Position numbers and translations under genes: made by a program
NCBI GenBank assembly: GCA_015680685.1
Contig: MNCI01011140.1
Coordinates: forward strand, 969,704 to 1,033,703
Direction of reading: 5' to 3'
From: Gnetum montanum
Lineage: Eukaryota; Streptophyta; Gnetopsida; Gnetales; Gnetaceae
Length of the DNA: 64,000 bases
The notes under the pieces: model-generated
What the model was told of the DNA's origin: nothing
The model's database searches: none
What the model saw: the letters and a program-made list of their open reading frames with translations, nothing else
In this document: piece by piece, positions 57,058 through 64,000 of the stretch
Position numbering within the stretch: position 1 is the stretch's first letter
How the letters are laid out: every line of letters begins with the position of its first letter

Positions 57058-59043
57058 TTAATAAATGGGATCCATGCATTTTGGAAATATTGGGACCCAG
57101 TCATCTCTAAACCATTGGGTGCCTTTTGATGTGGTGTTTGGAATGTACCCAAATTGGGGTTCACACACTTGATTAAAGTTGACATAGTGGAGCAAGTTAT
57201 AAGATGTGATTAATTGATAAGGAGTTGGCCCACTATGGCCCTCGTGACTATAAGATGGTATGCAAGGATCAGTATGTCTCCCTACATGGTTATATTCATT
57301 GGGCCACATGGTTTTTGGATTGTTGATTGGTGGCCCTAATAAGGTAACAGGAGGCATTTTGTTCAAGGAGGCAAATGCATCACAACATTGAACTTGCACT
57401 TGGTTGGAGGATGTAGTGGGTTTGGAAGCATGTTGTCTCTTTCTTTGGTTGTGCCTAAAGAAAGGATGCTTTCGACATTGTGGAGGACCTCCACTACTGT
57501 TGACCATAGCAGCACAAGTAATGTTCGTGGGTTGGTGCTATGGTGCAAGACCTTCCTACATAATCGGTGGTGATGTAGAAGGAGGTGAAGGGTGAGAATA
57601 TTGAGGGTGAGGAGAAGTGCAAGGAACATGAGGTGGTGATCTTGTTGGAGAGGACATGGGTTGATAATACTCAAGAGAATAATAATGATGTGGTGAAATA
57701 GAGGCTATTGACATAGTTGGAAAAATAAGATGCCAAACATAATAAATGCTTGGGTTCAGATGGTATGAAGGGTGTGAGCAGTTTGACAGTGGCCTCCCCC
57801 ATTACTAGGGTTTTTTTCATTATGGTTGAATCTGGTATTTCTATACGAAGTCTGGATGTAACATTCCTCCCCAATTCTCATGTAAATGTGACAAGATCAG
57901 GCATTGCCCTTTGGGGTGATCGTACAGGAAAAGGTTACATTAATACGTATGATTAGCAGTTGAGTTCTTATTATTATTCTCTTCAACCCTTCTTTTTGAT
58001 TGTGTAGTGGTGTTCTATCCTATTTCTTGGTTCATCATGGTTCTACCTCTAATAGTGTTGGCATATTCTCCACATTTTTCATGTATCCATTCCATCATCT
58101 TATTAATCTTTACCTCAATTTCATCTAGTGATTGTAGTATCGACAAAGATGATTCCATCTCCTTGGGGTGAGTTGATTTCTCCTCTTTAGGATCATGGAC
58201 CTTTGCTAATTCGATATTTTGGTCCTATTGGAAGCTTTCAACATTCTCCCATTTAGCCATTTCTCCTTTTTCTTTTGCTACCTGCTTAATAAGCTCTTTG
58301 AATTCGTGGGTTTGTAGCTCATATATTTGACCTCGAGCATACATCCCTAGGGTCTCCCTTGTTTCATTATAGAGCCCATACATGATGTGGTACATTAGCC
58401 TTTCCTCAAAGAATCCATGGTTTGGGAAATTCTTTAACAATGAATATTATCTTTCTAAGGCCATGTCCAAGGGTTCATGTTGCCCCTATTTCCATTCTTG
58501 GATTTGTCTCCTCAAGGCTGACACTCTTGCATAGGTTTGATATCTTTCATTAAAGAGTTCTACCATTATCATCGAACGTCGAATTGATTTTGGTCTTAAT
58601 GACATGTACCATACTTTTTCTTGGCCAACAAGTGTTAGAGGAAAGAGCTTAAGTTTTTTCCACCCATTAGCAATATTGTTCCATACACAAGCATCATGGA
58701 GGGCTTGTAAATGATGTTGTGGATCTAAATCATAGCCTCCTGAAAACTTGGAAAATTTTTTTAAATAAAGCCTGGGTAGACGGCTTTCCTTACGATGCTA
58801 GTGAGATATTCGAACAGCCTCTTGTATATGCATTAGGCTCTTAGTGGCCAACAGGGGTTCATCATCACTAGGTAGGTTATGGAATTGTGAATTGGGACAA
58901 TGTTGTCTTCATTTATGTACATAGGAGACCCCTACATCAAATTGAGTACTCCAAACTTTCTCTTCATCATCATATAATTTGTTGGTTCTTCAATGAATTG
59001 CCTTACTAGTTGTTGCGTTGTCATAGTCTTATGAGAGAGACAT
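57058..59043 (-). pseudogene. gag: Element E gag
   Basis: The start MSLS is at 59043. Gag core with GGYDLDPQHHLQALHDACVWNN (about 58740-58680), QTYARVSALR near 58540, ERLMYHIMYGLYNETRETLGMYARGQIYELQTH to 58305. The knuckle near 57930-57890 has Phe in place of the second Cys (CNLFLYDHPKGQC). The tail, rich in Pro/His/Asn, is open over 149 codons (57507-57058), ending FPKCMDPIY plus stop. A pseudogene with several stops upstream. Confidence 0.8.
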
Positions 59044-59156
59044 TGTTGTGAATTTTGTGTGACTTATTTGCAATTACTTTCTTTCTAAAAGATATATCAT
59101 CAAGGCTTTGTTACAGTGATCTTGGATGATGTAACTAATCTAAATAACTAGCACCG

Positions 59157-59174
59157 TCCTCGGCAACAGTGCCA
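59157..59174 (-). other. Element E primer-binding site
   Basis: On the - strand TGGCACTGTTGCCGAGGA, one base after the LTR. tRNA-Asp type, a few mismatches. Confidence 0.75.
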
Positions 59175-59175
59175 A

Positions 59176-60123
59176 TGATGATTGGCGAGGTACCCCTACA
59201 CTCAATTATATGAATACAAGCATTCATGCACGATCCGGTCAAACTTTGCAGATGGGCTAGTTGTGGTATCTAGATAGTTACACGTTTATCGTAGTTCGCT
59301 GTCTTCCCACCTGGACTAGTATTTGCTTTGTCACATATGGTTTAGTCTAGAGTGAGGTGTATGATGTGATCCTAAGCTAGTGCTACTCCTAAAGGGAATG
59401 GAAAATAACTTTGTTTTAAGCTAAGAGGGAGTGGAAGAAGAGAATCTAAGCTAGCCTAAGTGTGATGAGCATCTGTCCTTAATCATCCATACACATCTTG
59501 AACCTCGTGTACTACTTCTAGGATTACCAAGCATATATTACTTGAGTGCTCCTAGATACGCTACTGGGTTACCAAGTAGTCACACTTAAATGCTCGTGAT
59601 TAAGTTGTACTCATGCCGCGTTTAATAACTGGGATAGTAAATGAAGGTAAAGAAATATTAATTAAAGAAATAATAAATAACAATAACAATTAAAGGAATT
59701 AAAACTAAGTAAATTCTGTAATGATGGAGTAATCTTGATCTTTATTGCCAATCATGTGTGTGTCCAAGTACATCACATTCAAATAAAGGTTCCATACAAT
59801 TACAATCATCACATTATGGGCATGACTTGGGGAAAGAGTTGAGATGAACTAAAAATAACAAAAAAGACTCTACTTCTACACTTACTTACTCCCTTCTTGT
59901 GTACTCAAATGTGTATTTATAGGCTTACATAGGAATCATGATATCGTGTATCCGATATCATTATCCAAGTTGCAATATTGCGTACCTGATATCAAGGGTC
60001 TAATATTAAGGGTTCGATATCAGGGGTTCAATATCAAGGGTCTAATATCGATATTAGGGGTCCGATATCAAAGGTCTAATATTAAGGGTTCGATATCAGC
60101 ACCTAACAAACCATGATTCATCA
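59176..60123 (-). repeat. Element E 5' LTR
   Basis: 948 bp. TATA on the - strand at 59921-59914. 746 bp from TATA to end, 202 bp upstream. Confidence 0.95.
59988..60091. repeat. 14-bp U3 repeat array, expanded
   Basis: Six 14-bp units and one 20-bp unit (the latter with GATATT inserted) of the GATATCAAGGGTCY type, 104 bp in all. The 3' LTR array has 56 bp. The 48-bp difference equals the whole length difference of the two LTRs. Confidence 0.9.
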
Positions 60124-60128
60124 GTTGT

Positions 60129-61888
60129 CCATGAGCAACTATTCTAAAAGCTTAGAGGGCTTCATGGGCAACCTAGTGTACTTTGTTCTATCCTTCCACA
60201 AAAAGTTTGATCTTAGTTGATTTGGGACATAAGAAGTGGATGGTTGCAATGAGTCAGAGGATGTGTTGTAAGGCAGTAATCCCTACCTCTTTGCTTGTTT
60301 TAACTCCTTGGATACTGTAGCCATGATTGTATGTTCTTGCCTAGTTTTATTGCTATCCCTTCTTGTATGTTGATTTTTATAGGCCACGTCATTTGATTCA
60401 TTGCTTACCTCAGCCACCTCCTCAATATTCTTAGTTTGCAAGAAGGCTTGGCTTAGTGGCGAGGCTCTAAATAGTAGAGCTTTTACTTGATGAATTCATT
60501 TATTACTTCCTTAAAGATGGCTAAGAGGTGAGTTTCAAAGATAGGCTCTCGAATCTTGTTAAGTGTTGATTTCATCTTTGAATGAATCTTTTGATTAGTT
60601 CAAGTGGTTCCTACTTCACCTTCATTAGTTTATCCAATTTGGCATCCAACTTTAAGTTGTATCTAAAGCAGTTGACAAATTGGGTTATTAAGTCTTCAAG
60701 GAAAGAGATAGAACCTCTAGGCAAGGTTCAGTACCAATCTAAAGCCTTACCCTTAAGGAACATGGGAAAAATCCTAAGTATTGTATGCAGTCAAGCTTGC
60801 AAAAAAGGCACTTAGATCAAAAGGTGACCAAATGTGCATTAGGATCCCCTTCACCATCATATTCGGTAAAGTTTGGTGCAAGCAAGCCTATGGGTAAGGT
60901 TATTTAAGGCATAGTAGAGCTTATAGGATCATCCTAGTAGAAGTCTAAAACCTTGACCATTTGAGCTGTATTGGTTTGAGCTTATGCAACTAATTAGTAA
61001 GGTCTTGGATCATTGGGATAACCTTATGGGCTGTAGTGCTTGTATTGATGGTTAAGAAGGAAGTTGAGTGGTCTAAGGCTATACAATTGACATTGACATA
61101 GAGGAAAGAGGTTGCAATATCACCATCATAGGTGGGTTAAATAAGAAGAAAGAGGTTTGAGTTGGAACTTGTGATATGAAGGGGACGAAATGAGTGTAGG
61201 AGGCTTATGTTGCTTGGGGCCCCAATGAGGTTGCCATTAGTGTAACTAGGGGAGCTGGTGAGGTAGACATCACCATGGCTAGGTGCATGAAATGAGGTTG
61301 TATTGCAAAGGGCATGGATGAGAACAAGGAGGTAGACTAAGGAATGTGTTGTACCTAATATGTAGTGATGATGGGTGTAGACCCAAACATGATAAGATGG
61401 TCAAGAGGGGAAGAGCATTGAGGTACTTGTCCCACTAGTGATGCAGGAGAGGTTATGCTAGGAGTAGTGGTTTGTAGAGCCAATCATTGGAAAAGACTCC
61501 CAGTGAAGGTTTCTGATTCCAATTTGGCCTCAAACTCATCTTTCTCTTCTTTACACTCCTCTGAGCTAAGCTCCTCACTCCACTCATCAACATTTATAAG
61601 TTGTATGAGCATTTGTACATCAAAGTTGGTGAGGGGGATCTTATCATAAGGAGATCAGACATATTCTTTTCCATCCCAATGTATAATTTCAAATTAATGC
61701 TTAGTGTCAAATTTGGAGCATGGTATTAGGAGACCACCTTACATCTTGGCAAAGATAAAGTTGTAGAACTCCTCATTGACAAACACAAAGTCCAAGTTCT
61801 TACCCCTTTTCCTTAGTGATTGTCTTTGTTCTATGACCACAAGGTCTTTCAAGTCATGGATGCGAAGTGCATCTTGGCTAGAGGCCAT
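60129..61888 (-). pseudogene. gag: Element F gag
   Basis: The start ATG at 61888 (MASSQDALRIHDLKDLVVIEQ) is followed by a charged region, a Ser/Pro/Thr-rich middle and the gag core at about 60775-60540: FPMFLKGKALDWY, LPRGSISFLEDLITQFVNCF, then EPLELIKRFIQR and LTRFE. This matches the Retrotrans_gag pattern of plant Ty3/gypsy elements (fold of the capsid N-terminal region). Cut at its C-terminal side by element E (continued at 54003-54126). In-frame stops and one or more frameshifts. The lineage within Ty3/gypsy is not certain. Confidence 0.7.
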
Positions 61889-61933
61889 GTATGTAAGGTC
61901 TAGTGGTAATATGGTTGGTCTGTAAAAAGGCAT

Positions 61934-62769
61934 TGATGAGTGGCGAGGTACCCCTACACTCAACCATACGAATATGAGCATTACACATGCAATCTAGTTG
62001 AACTCCATAGACTAAGTGCCTACACGCCTTATGGAACACTTAAGGTTAATCGTTCGTTGTCTTCCCAGACTTACTTGTATTTTTCACGGTTGTATGGTTA
62101 AGAAAATCTAAAGTATGTGATTTTTATGTCTTTTATGTTTTATCGCCTATGCTAATGAGGGAAAGGGTGAAGAGACTAAGTAACTAACTTTAACTAAGTT
62201 CTAATGCCTAGCATCGGTATTCGTTCCCACTTGTCGTTCACACCCTGAACCAATGCAACCTTCTGGGATTACCAAACACTATTTGTTACTGGGATTACCA
62301 AGCGTAATGCACGTGATCGAAGTGGTCGTGCTGAATGCACTTAACTATGAGAGAAGGGTTGAGAGAGATTAATTAACTAATAAAGCATTTAAACAATGAT
62401 CAATAAATAACAATAATTAAAGTCCTATTTAGCTTATTCCATGCACTGCAAGGTTTATCCAAAATTTTGTCTTTATTTCCGTACACAAACTTGTGCTCAG
62501 GTACAATATTTGCTCAAATAAAGATCCGTTCACTTTGGGACTCCTATTGCGGGCACATGGAAATTATTCTACCTCTAGAGAGGTAAAACTACCAGAGTTT
62601 CGCTAAGGATCTAGATCTAGATGGAGAAACAAGGGAGAGCCGCCTCTTATTTATAGATTTGGCAGCATGCTACGATATCATGTACATGATATCACGGGGG
62701 ATGCAATATCGCGGCAGATGCGATATCACGTACGCGATATCGCGGCCCATGCGATATCGCATCCCATCA
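61934..62769 (-). mobile_element. Family 1 solo LTR
   Basis: 836 bp with the LTR start TGATGGGATGCGATATCGC at 62769 and the end at 61934. TSD GGCAT (61929-61933) against AGCAT (62770-62774), one mismatch. TATA on the - strand at 62655-62648, with 114 bp of GATATCGC-type array upstream of it. No internal region remains, as expected after recombination between two LTRs. Inserted just upstream of the gag start of element F. Confidence 0.95.
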
Positions 62770-62791
62770 AGCATTAATTGGAACAAACAAA

Positions 62792-63005
62792 CAAAACTAT
62801 GCCAAGCTAGCAAAAACTATGCTAGGCTTTATAAAACTAAGCTGGGCTTTATGAAACTACATTGGGCTAGCAAAAACTAAACTGTGCTTTGAAAAACTAA
62901 GCTAGGATTTATAAAACTACACTAGGCCAACAAAAACTATGCTGGGCTTAATAAAACTATGATGGAACTATGTTGGGCTTTACAAAATTATGCTAGGCCT
63001 TGAAA
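62792..63005. repeat. Irregular 20-25-bp tandem repeat in the leader of element F
   Basis: About ten units of AAAACTATGCTGGGCTTTAT type with variable spacing. Degraded single units continue to about 63560 (TATGCTGG at 63076, 63441). Confidence 0.8.
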
Positions 63006-63641
63006 ATTTTAGAAGGTATAAAAATTTAAATAGGAAAAAATTGGATATTGGTAATATTTTGAGTTTTGGAAAGATATGCTGGTATTTTTCTAAAAATATG
63101 TTAGTGATAAAAAGAGCAAGTTATTAATTTACTTTTTTGAGAAATGTTGGTATATTTTCCCTTTATGGAAAACTACATTGGGTATTGTTGTACAACTAAG
63201 AAAAAATATTATTTTTTAAAAGATACGTTGGGTAACATGGAAAACAATGCTGGTGAGAGGTGTGTTGGTTAACCAAAAATATGCTAATAATTCTTAGTAG
63301 AACCACACTACCCTCTTCTAATAAAACCAACTAGAAAAATTTCACAACACAAAGTGGTTGGAAACCAAAAAAACTATGCTAGCCTTTGGGAAGCCTAAGA
63401 GCGGATTCAAATATGAATAGAATTTGGGTTATCTCAAAAGATATGCTGGCTTTGGAAATGTCTAGCAACTATTGTGAAATTTGTTATGAGCATCCAAACT
63501 AGTTACAATTAATACACTAAGCAAAAATTATAGGGGAATGAATGGCAATGTTGGCTTCCTTGGTAGATTTGAATGGGATTCAAATTTGTGAACAATGGCT
63601 TTGGGAAAGGTAGATTGGATAAGGTGAAGGAGTTGGATGGA
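63006..63641 (-). other. Element F leader, no gene
   Basis: AT-rich, with scattered remnants of the ACTATGCTGGG word and no coding frame. Lies between the primer-site-like sequence and gag. Confidence 0.5.
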
Positions 63642-63666
63642 GGTTTAAGCCCTCCTTCTAGCACCA
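63642..63666 (-). other. Possible primer-binding site of element F
   Basis: On the - strand TGGTGCTAGAAGGAGGGC then TTAAACC. It resembles the complement of a plant tRNA-Leu 3' end (TGGTGTCAGGAGTGGG, then the T-arm). 17 of 25 positions match by my alignment. Confidence 0.4.
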
Positions 63667-63670
63667 AAAA

Positions 63671-64000
63671 CTATTGCATTGGAAAAATTTTGTTGCTAGA
63701 AAATTGAAAGTTCTCAATGGAAATAGTTTGATCTTGGATCCCAAGGACTTCTAAGAAAGAGGATCCCAAGGTAGTCTAGATGGTCTTGTCAATCACCTAG
63801 GAACTTGAGAAGTGTTAATGGATGTAAATAGTTTAAATGAAAATGCAGATTCAATCTAAGAAAATGCATAGAAATGAATTGTAAAATAAACTTGCACAAC
63901 AAATCAATTGTAAGCTTTATTGCAATAATGAAAATATTCAAAGTATAGAGTCCAAATGTATACAAGTTATGTGTTGAAATGTAGAGGGAGTTACACAAAT
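63671..64000 (-). repeat. LTR-like sequence, third copy, cut by window edge
   Basis: Matches 27330-27640 closely (GAAAATGCATAGAAATGAAT; TTGGATCCCAAGG) and 25840-26130 more weakly, in the same orientation. It is read as the 5' LTR end of element F. AATAAAGC on the - strand near 63922 could be the polyadenylation signal. Confidence 0.6.

Larger units (their letters stand above)
54132..60123 (-). mobile_element. Element E, family 1 LTR element with ORF2 deleted
   Basis: 5992 bp with a perfect TSD, GTTGT at 54127-54131 and 60124-60128. LTRs of 900 and 948 bp. Gag is present. Most of ORF2 (about 2.5 kb) and the internal promoter segment are missing, leaving an internal region of 4.14 kb. Inserted in the gag of element F on the same strand. 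Confidence 0.95.

Noticed and set aside
62792-63005. CRISPR-like repeat with spacers
   Set aside because: Unit length and spacing are irregular, and the 'spacers' are degraded copies of the repeat.

Overview
The window is nuclear DNA of a seed plant with a large, repeat-rich genome; the species cannot be named from the sequence. Evidence: long AT-rich tracts, layered LTR retrotransposons with 5-bp target-site duplications (TSDs), primer-binding sites matching the 3' end of plant tRNA-Asp, a chromodomain Ty3/gypsy polyprotein, and a fragment of a plant LRR receptor kinase. Almost every coding region is broken, and I see no complete cellular gene, tRNA, rRNA or CRISPR array.

Most of the window is one family of LTR elements, called family 1. 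Five copies are seen: A (4242-12805, +), B (13587-21541, +), C (from the 36026-36399 gap to 53997, -), D (45145-53792, -, inside the 5' LTR of C) and E (54132-60123, -). There is also a solo LTR (61934-62769, -) and a cut-off LTR (1-328, +). The layout is LTR, tRNA-Asp primer site, gag, a ~2-kb spacer carrying an LTR-like promoter, a second large ORF (ORF2), polypurine tract, LTR. No protease, reverse transcriptase, RNase H or integrase was found in any copy, so the family must be mobilised in trans. ORF2 (about 930 codons in D) starts with a region resembling the 'putative plant transposon protein' domain and ends in a long charged, probably coiled-coil section.

Left third: element G is a decayed Ty3/gypsy chromovirus on the + strand. 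Its gag end and protease start are at 12990-13586, its protease end, RT, RNase H, integrase and chromodomain at 21542-24770, and its LTR begins at 24824. B sits in its protease codons with a perfect ATAAC duplication. A is inserted in AT-rich DNA upstream. Another chromovirus-like gag fragment lies at 331-880.

Middle: 25830-29100 holds two tandem copies of a ~1.6-kb LTR-like sequence. At 30437-32400 there is a GC-richer patch with an RPK2-like LRR receptor-kinase fragment.

Right half: element F is another decayed Ty3/gypsy element on the - strand, running from its 5' LTR and possible tRNA-Leu-type primer site (63642-63666), through a leader with tandem repeats, gag (61888-60129, 54126-54003) and protease (36025-34740). 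C+D, E and the solo LTR all landed in F.

The most notable observation is in family 1. The stretch between LTR start and TATA box is a palindrome-rich repeat array. Its length differs between the two LTRs of every copy, while the LTR from TATA box to end has the same length in both LTRs of B, D and E. The promoter in front of ORF2 carries the same class of motif as the LTRs of that same copy. Motif classes differ between copies, and E has lost ORF2 and the internal promoter together.
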